A stretch of 14,052 nucleotides of DNA. Origin: an uncultured Anaerolineales bacterium (GTDB lineage: Bacteria; Chloroflexota; Anaerolineae; Anaerolineales; UBA11657). The DNA lies in the NCBI GenBank assembly GCA_913031335.1, contig CAJWGI010000006.1, forward strand, positions 1 to 14,052, read 5' to 3'. A program made the translations under genes and the position numbers. This document shows positions 8,378 to 14,052 of this stretch, piece by piece. The notes below the pieces were generated by a model. That model saw nothing but the letters and a program-made list of their open reading frames with translations, had not been told where the DNA came from and searched no databases. Numbering within the stretch: the stretch's first letter is position 1; every line of letters begins with the position of its first letter.

Positions 8378-8428
8378 GACTGCCCATCCGACCGTGCGAA
8401 AAACTCAGGGAGAACGCAAGGATATTCA

Positions 8429-9199
8429 ATGGAAATCTTAGTGTGCGTTAAACGTGTTCCGGTTCCCGGAGTCAGATTCGTGTTGACGGAGGACGAGCGC
8501 GAAATCGTAACCCGCAACCTTGGCTTCACAATCAGTCCGCATGAGGAATGTGCGGTGGAGGCGGCTGTGCAGCTGGTGGAGCAGCATGGTGGAAGCTCCA
8601 CGGTGCTCACCATGGGGGAACCGGCTGCGGTTGAGCAGCTGCGTTTCGCCATTTCGATGGGCGTTAACGAGGCTGTCCTGATTGAGACCGATGGCGGCGA
8701 GTGCGACGCGGCCGCCACCACGGCGGCCATCGTGGAGGCCGTCCGTGCGGAGCAATCAGCGGGGGTTCCATTCGACGCGTTGCTGTTCGGCAACGAATCC
8801 GCAGACGCGGGCAACTACCAGGTTGGGTTGGGCGTGGCGCATGCGCTGAACCTTCCCTGCGTGGTGGGCATCAAAGCGCTGGATGTTCAAGCCGATGGAA
8901 GTGTCGTGGCAAAAAGGGAGATCGCAGAGGGGTGGGAGGTATATGAACTGGCGTTGCCGGCGGTGTTCACCGTGAAGGAGGGCGTCAACTTGCCGCGCTA
9001 TCCGCTCTTGCGCGGGAGACTTGCGGCAAAGAAAAAAGAAATCAAAACCTATCCCGCGCAGGGCCCGGGTGAAGCCGGCCTGGAAATGATGGCCTTCAAG
9101 AATCCGCAAGAGACTGCGAGTCAGGTGGAGGTACTTGGCGAGGGCCCCGGCGCTGCTCCGAGAGTGGCGGCGCTGCTGCAGGAAATGGGGGTGCTGTGA
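8429..9199 (+). CDS. etfB: Electron transfer flavoprotein subunit beta
   Basis: A full-length EtfB of 256 residues. It opens with the typical ILVCVKRVP strand and contains FTISPHEECAVEAA (about 33-46) and GNESADAGNYQVG, which forms the nucleotide-binding region. The beta-subunit signature is around AKREIAEGWEVYELALPAVF, followed by VNLPRYP. It forms a heterodimer with EtfA and carries electrons from a primary dehydrogenase to the respiratory chain via ETF-ubiquinone oxidoreductase. It starts 51 bp after the dimethylglycine enzyme and overlaps etfA by one base, so all three are probably co-transcribed and this ETF likely serves that dehydrogenase. Start ATG 8429 has an AAGGAT-like ribosome site. 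Confidence 0.96.
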   Translation: MEILVCVKRVPVPGVRFVLTEDEREIVTRNLGFTISPHEECAVEAAVQLVEQHGGSSTVLTMGEPAAVEQLRFAISMGVNEAVLIETDGGECDAAATTAAIVEAVRAEQSAGVPFDALLFGNESADAGNYQVGLGVAHALNLPCVVGIKALDVQADGSVVAKREIAEGWEVYELALPAVFTVKEGVNLPRYPLLRGRLAAKKKEIKTYPAQGPGEAGLEMMAFKNPQETASQVEVLGEGPGAAPRVAALLQEMGVL

Positions 9200-10167
9200 T
9201 GGTACTGGCGTTTCTCGAGCTGGAGCAGGGTGAAATCAGCGAGCTCTCGCTGCAAATGCTCAACCTTGCGGCCGATATCGCCGCCCAGATGAACACCGGA
9301 GTACAGGCTGTGCTGGTCGGTGAGGATGGGCGAACGGCGGCGGGCGACCTTGCGGCATATGGGATTTCCGAGGTGCATGTAGTCGAACACGAAGAACTGG
9401 TGGATTACGCGCCGGAGGCCTTGGCGCAAGGCCTACTGCAGCTCATGGCTGCGCTGCAGCCGAAAGCGCTAATCGCGGCCGGCAGCGACCGCGGCAATGA
9501 ATTGCTGGCGCGCGTGTCCGTGCGCGGCGAGCTGCCCATGGCGGCCAATTGTATCGCCGCGAGCGCCGGCGAGGGATTGCGCGTGACGCGCGTGCGCTGG
9601 GGCGGCAGCCTGCTGGAGGAAGCCGTGCTGCGCGGCTGTCCGGCATTGCTCACCGTGATGGCGCACATGCTTGCCCCGATTGAAGCTTCGCCGGCCGGGA
9701 GTGAGCCGAACATCAGCAGCTTTCAGACCACGCTAAACGCGGATGATTTGCGCGTGCGCGTGACGGCGCGTGAGCCCGTGGGCGGGGGCGTCTCGCTCAA
9801 CAATGCCCCGGTGGTGGTGAGCGGCGGCCGCGGAGTGGGCAGCGCGGAGGGATTCGATATCCTAGAGAAACTGGCGGGTCAACTTGGCGCGGCTGTGGGC
9901 TGCTCGCGGGCGGTGACGAATAACGGCTGGCGCCCGCATTCCGATCAGGTTGGTCAGACCGGCGCGCAGATTTCACCTGAACTCTACATAGCCTGTGGAA
10001 TCAGCGGTGCCATTCAGCACATGTCCGGCTGTCGCGGTGCGAAACGCATTCTCGCGGTCAACACAGACCCGGAAGCGCCAATCCTGCAGCGCGCTAATTA
10101 CGCCGTGACTGGTGACCTGCACGAGGTGCTGCCAGCGCTGAGCGCGGAAATCGATAAACTTGCTTGA
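9199..10167 (+). CDS. etfA: Electron transfer flavoprotein subunit alpha
   Basis: A full-length EtfA of 322 residues. The N-terminal ~185 residues form the ETF alpha/beta domain. The C-terminal FAD domain carries GGRGVGS, SRAVTNNGW, HSDQVGQTG and the alpha signature LYIACGISGAIQH, with AVN after it. The start is taken as ATG 9199, which overlaps the etfB stop as TGATG; a GTG one codon earlier (9196) is an alternative. The overlap indicates translational coupling with etfB, as expected for an obligate 1:1 dimer. No quinone-reducing partner is encoded in this window. Confidence 0.96.
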   Translation: MVLAFLELEQGEISELSLQMLNLAADIAAQMNTGVQAVLVGEDGRTAAGDLAAYGISEVHVVEHEELVDYAPEALAQGLLQLMAALQPKALIAAGSDRGNELLARVSVRGELPMAANCIAASAGEGLRVTRVRWGGSLLEEAVLRGCPALLTVMAHMLAPIEASPAGSEPNISSFQTTLNADDLRVRVTAREPVGGGVSLNNAPVVVSGGRGVGSAEGFDILEKLAGQLGAAVGCSRAVTNNGWRPHSDQVGQTGAQISPELYIACGISGAIQHMSGCRGAKRILAVNTDPEAPILQRANYAVTGDLHEVLPALSAEIDKLA

Positions 10168-10188
10168 AGTATACGGATTTGGTAGAAT
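10160..10188 (+). promoter_or_regulatory. Possible internal promoter ahead of the corrinoid gene
   Basis: TTGCTT (10160-10165) and TAGAAT (10183-10188) are 17 nt apart in the 78-bp etfA-corrinoid gap. A GTATAC palindrome (10169-10174) falls in the spacer. The match is modest and read-through from etfBA is equally possible. Confidence 0.3.
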
Positions 10189-10245
10189 TTGCGCCACGGC
10201 GCTCACGATGAAATCTTCTGCATTACACTGTATCCCGGAGGGGAC

Positions 10246-10953
10246 ATGGAAGAAGAGCTAGATCTCACTCAGCTGAAAAACCCCGAGCTAATCGAGCAGA
10301 TTCAGGACGACCTGTACGATGGCCTCGCGGAGGAAGTAGAGGAAGGCGTACACGAACTGTTGAGCCGCGAAATGACGCCGTACGATGTGCTCACGCAAGC
10401 ACTGGTAGGGGGCATGGATGTGGTTGGGAAGGACTTCCGCGAAGGGGTGCTTTTCGTGCCCGAGGTGCTGATGGCGGCGAAAGCCATGAAAGCCAGCATG
10501 ACCATCCTGCGGCCGCTGTTGGTGGAAACCAACGCGCCACAGGTAGGTACGGTCGTGATTGGCACCGTCAAGGGCGACATCCACGACATCGGCAAAAACC
10601 TGGTGGCGATGATGATGGAAGGCGCTGGCTTCGAGGTGATTAACCTGGGAATTAACAATGATGCTGAGTCTTTCTTGGACGCGGTGCGCGCGCACAACGC
10701 CGATATTCTGAGCATGAGCGCGCTGCTGACCACAACCATGCCTTACATGGATGTGGTCATAAACGCGGTAAAGCAGGCCGGACTGCGCGAAAAGGTGATT
10801 GTGATGGTGGGTGGCGCGCCGCTCAATGCGGCCTTTGCTGAGGAGATTGAAGCGGACGCCTATTGCCGCGATGCCGCCGTTGCAGTCGAGACCGCCAAAG
10901 AGTTGATGAAAATCAGACGGGATTATGCTGGACAAAGTAACGAGCAAATTTAA
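10246..10953 (+). CDS. Methyltransferase corrinoid protein (MtbC/MttC/MtaC type)
   Basis: A 235-residue cobalamin-binding protein of the size of methylamine/methanol methyltransferase corrinoid carriers. Residues ~10-92 form the helical cap domain (B12-binding_2). Residues ~97-230 form the Rossmann-like B12 domain with the full signature: D111-I-H113-D-I-G116, where H113 is the lower cobalt ligand, then S158-A-L160, then GG at 189-190. Such proteins accept a methyl group on Co(I) from a substrate-specific methyltransferase and hand it to a folate or thiol methyltransferase. The MttB-family gene at 13661 is the natural partner. No reductive activase (RamA/RACo type) is visible here. Start ATG 10246 is set by a strong GGAGGGG ribosome site at 10237-10243; the frame extends upstream to 10189 but without support. 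Confidence 0.94.
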   Translation: MEEELDLTQLKNPELIEQIQDDLYDGLAEEVEEGVHELLSREMTPYDVLTQALVGGMDVVGKDFREGVLFVPEVLMAAKAMKASMTILRPLLVETNAPQVGTVVIGTVKGDIHDIGKNLVAMMMEGAGFEVINLGINNDAESFLDAVRAHNADILSMSALLTTTMPYMDVVINAVKQAGLREKVIVMVGGAPLNAAFAEEIEADAYCRDAAVAVETAKELMKIRRDYAGQSNEQI

Positions 10954-10969
10954 CTAAGGAGAGAATCTA

Positions 10970-11935
10970 ATGGCGGAGATGGCTGACATCAGTGTAATGT
11001 TGTTTCCCTGGGACGCGAGGAAGCCATCGGTGAGCGATATTGTCGAGGCCGCGAAGTTGGCCGAAGACCTTGGTTTCTACTCGGTCACACTGCCCACACA
11101 CATGACCACGCCACCGGGCTGGTTGTTTCGTGATTTTTCCAACCGGGATTTACTCGATGCCAAGGTAGTTTTACCTGCTATTGCCGCGGCGACCTCCAGG
11201 ATAAAAATCGGCTTTAACTCGCTGGTGCTACCTCTGCTCCCACCTTACGAGTGGGCCAAGTATCTGTCTACGCTGGACATTATGTCAGACGGTAGAGTTA
11301 TCTTTGGGGCCGTTATGGGCTGGTGGGAGGAAGACTTTGACGCTGTTGGGGTAGAGCGAAAGTATCGGGGGCAATTGTTCGACGAGCAGCTCGAAGCCAT
11401 CACCCGCCTGTGGACTGAGGACAAAACCACCTTCGAGGGACGGCATTATCAATTGAAGGATATGACCTTAGAGCCCAAGCCGATACAGAAACCTCATCCT
11501 CCAATCTGGATTGGAGGCGGCCTCAAATCAGTTCATCGGGCCGCCCGCTATGGGGAGTGTATCTTGTGCTTCTGGCCCAGCGAGGAGGAGACGCGATCTG
11601 TGTGGCTCCCAAAACTGCGGGAAGAAGGCGCGAAATGGGGTACCGACCCCAAACTTGCTGCCTTTACGTTTGTCTATGTGGCCAAAGACGAAGAGGATTT
11701 TCAGGCCCAGATGCCAAAACTGCAATTGGGCGTGGCCTTTGAAGATGAGAGTGTCGATCCTCTCGAGGTCACTATCAGCGGCACCCCAGAGCGGTGTGCC
11801 GAGCGGATCAAGGCCTTGACAGAGGCAGGGATTTGGCACTTCGTTGTCGAGTTCCAGTTCCACGGCCTGGAATCGGTCAGTTTTGGTATGAATCAGATGG
11901 AAGCCTTTGCCAGAGATGTGACACCCTTACTGTAG
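10970..11935 (+). CDS. LLM class (luciferase-like) flavin-dependent oxidoreductase
   Basis: A 321-residue TIM-barrel enzyme of the bacterial luciferase-like superfamily. Visible landmarks are the N-terminal barrel strand with EAAKLAEDLGFYSVTLPTH, IKIGFNSLVLPLLPPYEWAK, the LSTLDIMSDGRVIFGAVMGWW segment and KPHPPIWIGGG, with a C-terminal SGTPERCAERIKAL helix. Members use reduced FMN or F420; the cofactor cannot be assigned here. It lies 16 bp after the corrinoid gene behind an AAGGAGAG ribosome site, so it is probably part of the same operon, but luciferase-like enzymes have no standard role in betaine demethylation. Possible roles are oxygenative attack on a related N- or S-methyl compound, or a reductase step. 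Function is open. Confidence 0.88.
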   Translation: MAEMADISVMLFPWDARKPSVSDIVEAAKLAEDLGFYSVTLPTHMTTPPGWLFRDFSNRDLLDAKVVLPAIAAATSRIKIGFNSLVLPLLPPYEWAKYLSTLDIMSDGRVIFGAVMGWWEEDFDAVGVERKYRGQLFDEQLEAITRLWTEDKTTFEGRHYQLKDMTLEPKPIQKPHPPIWIGGGLKSVHRAARYGECILCFWPSEEETRSVWLPKLREEGAKWGTDPKLAAFTFVYVAKDEEDFQAQMPKLQLGVAFEDESVDPLEVTISGTPERCAERIKALTEAGIWHFVVEFQFHGLESVSFGMNQMEAFARDVTPLL

Positions 11936-11959
11936 GAGTTGAATCCGCTAAGTAATTCT

Positions 11960-12124
11960 ATGTCTGAGAAAGTTCGCGTCGACGATGTGACAACCATCTT
12001 CGGACCAGCGCCGAAGAAAGAAGCCCTGCCGCTAGTTCGAGAGGGGATTTCGAAAGACGAGATCTCGCGACGAACTGGTCATGTGGTGGCTCTAGCTGAT
12101 GTCTCGTTCTCGGTTCCGGAGTGA
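11960..12124 (+). pseudogene. proV: Truncated glycine betaine/proline ABC transporter ATPase, N-terminal fragment
   Basis: Only 54 codons remain. The sequence VRVDDVTTIFG, followed by ALPLVREGISKDEISRRTGHVVALADVSFSVPE, is the characteristic leader of ProV/OpuAA-type ATPases, which have an extra segment before the ABC core. The reading frame stops (TGA 12122-12124) exactly where GE and the Walker A P-loop should follow, so the ATPase domain is absent. The immediately following sequence belongs to the substrate-binding subunit. ATG 11960 is the natural start; a TTG in frame at 11939 lies next to a GGAG but gives a non-homologous extension. It starts 24 bp after the luciferase-like gene and was probably the next operon member. 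Confidence 0.82.
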
Positions 12125-12396
12125 AAGGTTGTGTTGCGGATCCGTGTCCTATGGGTTTTGTCCCTGCCGACATTCGTATAACGGCTAACAAGGAATTCGT
12201 GGCCTATAACCCGGTCGTTGCGGCTGTGATGGAGAATTTCACGGTGTCGCTGGCCGACATGGGCGCGCAGAACATGAAGATGTTCGACGGCGAGGATAGC
12301 CAGGAGGACATCGAGCGCCATGCGCTGGAGTGGATCGCGGAAAACCGTGAACTGGTGGACCGCTGGTTAGTTAGAGCTAGAATAGCTGGATCGTAG
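12121..12396 (+). pseudogene. proX: Betaine/proline ABC transporter substrate-binding protein, C-terminal fragment
   Basis: The ~91 codons ending at 12396 match the end of ProX/OpuAC-like periplasmic binding proteins: CPMGFVPADIRITANKEF, LADMGAQNMKMFDGEDSQEDIERHALEWI and the terminal AENRELVDRWL. No signal peptide, ligand-binding Trp box or N-terminal lobe is present. The first possible codon is GTG 12121, overlapping the proV fragment's stop as GTGA, but this overlap is produced by the junction rather than being a gene start. The two fragments are in different frames. The permease gene (proW) and most of proX are missing. The fragment is followed by an intact terminator, so the 3' end of the original operon is preserved. 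Confidence 0.8.
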
Positions 12397-12435
12397 CAGT
12401 GGTTGACTGAGACTGAGACGATCTCTGTGCAACAG

Positions 12436-12476
12436 ACAGGGCAGTGGGCTTAGGAAAGCCGCTGCCCTGTTGTTTT
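12436..12476 (+). terminator. Strong intrinsic terminator after the proX fragment
   Basis: A 9-bp outer stem ACAGGGCAG / CTGCCCTGT (12436-12444 with 12462-12470) encloses a second helix GGCTT / AAGCC (12447-12451 with 12456-12460), and TGTTTT follows. It closes the gntR-to-proX transcription unit. Confidence 0.88.
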
Positions 12477-12483
12477 ACCGCAT

Positions 12484-13542
12484 ATGAATACGGATGCTGG
12501 CGGGGCACAATCCCGATGGCGGGTCGCAGGGTTGGCAGCGATTGTACCAATGGTCTTGGCGGGCATTGTCAGCGCCATCGCCCTCCGGGAATTACCGACT
12601 AAACCCCTGGTGGTCGCCGGTCTCAATGCACCACGGGGATTGACCCCGCTGGACGATGGCGGATTGTTAATCTCCGAAGTCCGTGGAGGGCGGCTGCTGG
12701 ACATGAGTCCTCGGAGCGGCTTGACCACAATTCAAGATGGTCTGCCAGCTACCTTGGGAGGGCCGGGTGGCCAATATCCCACTGGGGTCTCGGCGGCGGT
12801 GCTGGTGGAAGACGTCTTGTATTACGTCGTCGGGGAGCATCGTGGGAGACCATTCTCGACGCTGTATCGGCTTGTGCTGGGAGAGGAACCCGAGTTCTTG
12901 GCCGGTGGGGTGCAGCTCGGAGGCATGCCTGCCACTCACATTACCAACCCGTATGATCTCGTGCCCGCGCAGGACGGAGGCTTTTATGTCAGCGATTCTG
13001 GGTATAATGCGGTGTTATATGTCAGCGCAGCCGGAGAGGTTTCCGATTACGCGCTTTTCGCCGACCGGCCTAACCCGTTGTATCCTGAATCTGACATCCA
13101 TCCGCGCATTGACGTGGTACCGGTTGGCATGGCGTTCGGGCCAGGCGGTGCACTTTACGTGGCGAGCTTCACAGGATTCCCTTACCCGCGGGGTGCCGCC
13201 AACATATTCAGGTTGGAAGACGCGAACGACGATGGAGACGCCGCTGACGAGGGCGAGGTGACGGTATTTGCAGAGGGCTTCTCGGTTGCCACCGATCTAG
13301 CCTTTGACGGTGAAGGTGGGCTGCTGGTGACTGAGTTCAGCGAAGACATGGCCGCCTTCGGCGGCGTGTACGATCGGGAACACGCGCGCGCAGCGCCGGG
13401 AAGGCTGCTGCGCTGGAGAGACGGTGACTCTCAGGTGGTTTCCGAGGGACTTGTCTCCCCGACCGCAGTAGCCATTGTGGAGGGCCGCGTTTTTGTCAGT
13501 GAGGAGTTCGCCGGAAGAGTTTCTGAGGTCCGGGTTCCTTGA
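12484..13542 (+). CDS. Membrane-anchored ScyD/ScyE-like (NHL/SMP-type) beta-propeller protein
   Basis: A 352-residue protein with one hydrophobic helix at ~13-34 (VAGLAAIVPMVLAGIVSAIA), either a signal peptide or a membrane anchor, so it acts outside the cytoplasm. The rest consists of repeated propeller blades with phrases such as LNAPRGLTPLDDGGLLISE, NPYDLVPAQDGGFYVSD, PVGMAFGPGGALYVAS, ATDLAFDGEGGLLVTEF and SPTAVAIVEGRVFVSEE. This is typical of NHL/SGL-like folds and the ScyD/ScyE group named from scytonemin clusters. Acidic DANDDGDAADEGE (about 241-253) may bind calcium. No catalytic residues could be assigned; substrate and role are unknown. The ATG is only 7 bp beyond the preceding terminator U-run and lacks a clear ribosome site, so the start is uncertain; an in-frame ATG at 12550 is an alternative. 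Confidence 0.75.
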   Translation: MNTDAGGAQSRWRVAGLAAIVPMVLAGIVSAIALRELPTKPLVVAGLNAPRGLTPLDDGGLLISEVRGGRLLDMSPRSGLTTIQDGLPATLGGPGGQYPTGVSAAVLVEDVLYYVVGEHRGRPFSTLYRLVLGEEPEFLAGGVQLGGMPATHITNPYDLVPAQDGGFYVSDSGYNAVLYVSAAGEVSDYALFADRPNPLYPESDIHPRIDVVPVGMAFGPGGALYVASFTGFPYPRGAANIFRLEDANDDGDAADEGEVTVFAEGFSVATDLAFDGEGGLLVTEFSEDMAAFGGVYDREHARAAPGRLLRWRDGDSQVVSEGLVSPTAVAIVEGRVFVSEEFAGRVSEVRVP

Positions 13543-13575
13543 GGGACATGCTATCCTGTATCTGGCTTAGGAATG

Positions 13576-13603
13576 CAGAATTGATAATGTCCAGAATTGT
13601 CCA
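13576..13603 (+). repeat. Short direct repeat upstream of the MttB-family gene
   Basis: CAGAATTG occurs at 13576-13583 and 13592-13599, a 16-bp period, and TGTCCA also repeats (13588-13593 and 13598-13603). It lies in the 118-bp gap before the methyltransferase start, where a regulator could bind. No clear promoter was found in this gap. It may be chance. Confidence 0.25.
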
Positions 13604-13660
13604 TCGAGAAACTGGAGATTGGCGTGTTTTCCACTCACCAACGTCTAAGGAGTTCAAACT

Positions 13661-14052
13661 GTGACTCGTCGGGAACGGCGTTCTCGCCGTCGAGAAGCAC
13701 AACGCGCTGCAAAGCAAGAAAATGGCCAAGTTAACGGAAATAGGCCGCTGGTCAATAACTTGCCCCGTACTGAGATCCTCACTGAGGAGGGGATAGAGCG
13801 CATTCACCGCGCCTCGATGCGACTGTTGAAAGAGACCGGCATGCTCTTGATTGATTTTCCACCGGTTCTGGAAACGTTTCGCGAGCACGGCGCCAAAGTT
13901 GAAGGCGAGATGGTCTGGATTGACGAGGATACCTTGATGCACTTTGTCAAGCAGGCACCCGCATCCTTCACCCAACTCGCCCGTAATCCGGCCAATAATG
14001 TGATTATGGGGGGGCGCAACACAGTCTTTTCTCCGGTTTACGGCCCGCCCTT
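13661..14052 (+). CDS. Trimethylamine methyltransferase (MttB/MtgB) family protein, 5' part
   Basis: The first ~130 residues of an MttB-superfamily methyltransferase run off the right edge. The start is GTG 13661 with AAGGAG at 13647-13652, 8 nt upstream. The N-terminus is Arg-rich (TRRERRSRRREAQR), as in many family members. It is followed by ILTEEGIERIHRASMRLLKETG, the FREHGAKVEGEMVWID segment and the family-typical GGRNTVFSPVYGPP. MttB proper demethylates trimethylamine using pyrrolysine, while the larger non-Pyl group includes glycine betaine methyltransferase (MtgB). The Pyl-encoding amber codon would lie well beyond this window, so the subgroup cannot be told. Partnership with the corrinoid protein at 10246 is likely: methyl transfer from a quaternary or tertiary amine to cobalamin. 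Confidence 0.9.
   Translation, partial: MTRRERRSRRREAQRAAKQENGQVNGNRPLVNNLPRTEILTEEGIERIHRASMRLLKETGMLLIDFPPVLETFREHGAKVEGEMVWIDEDTLMHFVKQAPASFTQLARNPANNVIMGGRNTVFSPVYGPP

Noticed and set aside
12121..12396. A genuine small gene starting at GTG 12121 with a GTGA overlap
   Set aside because: The residues match the interior and end of ProX-like proteins, so the GTG is created at a junction and is not a start of a real small protein.
1..14052. Insertion sequence, prophage, CRISPR or tRNA at the collapse junctions
   Set aside because: No transposase, integrase, terminal repeats, repeat-spacer array or tRNA-like cloverleaf could be recognised anywhere in the window.

Overview
The window is 14.05 kb of G+C-rich bacterial DNA with tightly packed genes and no rRNA, tRNA, CRISPR array or recognisable transposase. 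The source looks like a free-living environmental bacterium. A SAM-I riboswitch, a one-carbon/betaine demethylation cluster, a luciferase-like flavin enzyme, a YyaL-type protein and a ScyD/ScyE-like propeller together are compatible with marine or soil Chloroflexota (SAR202/Dehalococcoidia-like). This is inference from gene content, not a phylogenetic result; a proteobacterial origin is not excluded.

Left part (1-4.99 kb). An Asp/Glu racemase-family gene, cut by the window edge, converges on a yyaL/DUF255 thioredoxin-domain gene; the two stop codons share one CTAG. Upstream of yyaL on the same strand is a broken pyrimidine/arginine locus. The first ~60 codons of carA are joined in frame to the last ~230 codons of carB, and everything between is missing. 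Directly upstream is a complete PLP-dependent trans-sulfuration gene (metB/metY type), preceded by a textbook SAM-I riboswitch, an intrinsic terminator and a consensus sigma70-like promoter.

Central part (5.05-10.95 kb, + strand). A divergently promoted GntR/FCD regulator heads a likely operon. It is followed by a dimethylglycine oxidase/dehydrogenase-like protein (FAD domain plus folate-binding GcvT domain), etfB, etfA and a methyltransferase-type corrinoid protein. This reads as N-methyl catabolism: oxidative demethylation of dimethylglycine (or sarcosine) with electrons passed to ETF and C1 units to tetrahydrofolate, with a corrinoid carrier for a cobalamin-dependent methyl transfer.

Right part (10.97-14.05 kb, + strand). 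A luciferase-like flavin-dependent oxidoreductase follows. Next is the N-terminus of a glycine betaine/proline ABC transporter ATPase (proV/opuAA) that stops after ~54 codons and runs straight into the C-terminal ~90 codons of a betaine-type substrate-binding protein (proX). A strong terminator, a membrane-anchored ScyD/ScyE-like beta-propeller protein and the start of an MttB-family (trimethylamine/betaine) methyltransferase complete the window. The MttB-family gene and the transporter remnant both support betaine/methylamine use as the theme.

The most striking observation is that two unrelated operons, carAB and proVWX-like, show the same kind of lesion: the 5' end of the first gene is joined to the 3' end of the last. 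This may reflect real internal deletions or a systematic assembly or consensus artefact; reads across the two junctions would decide.
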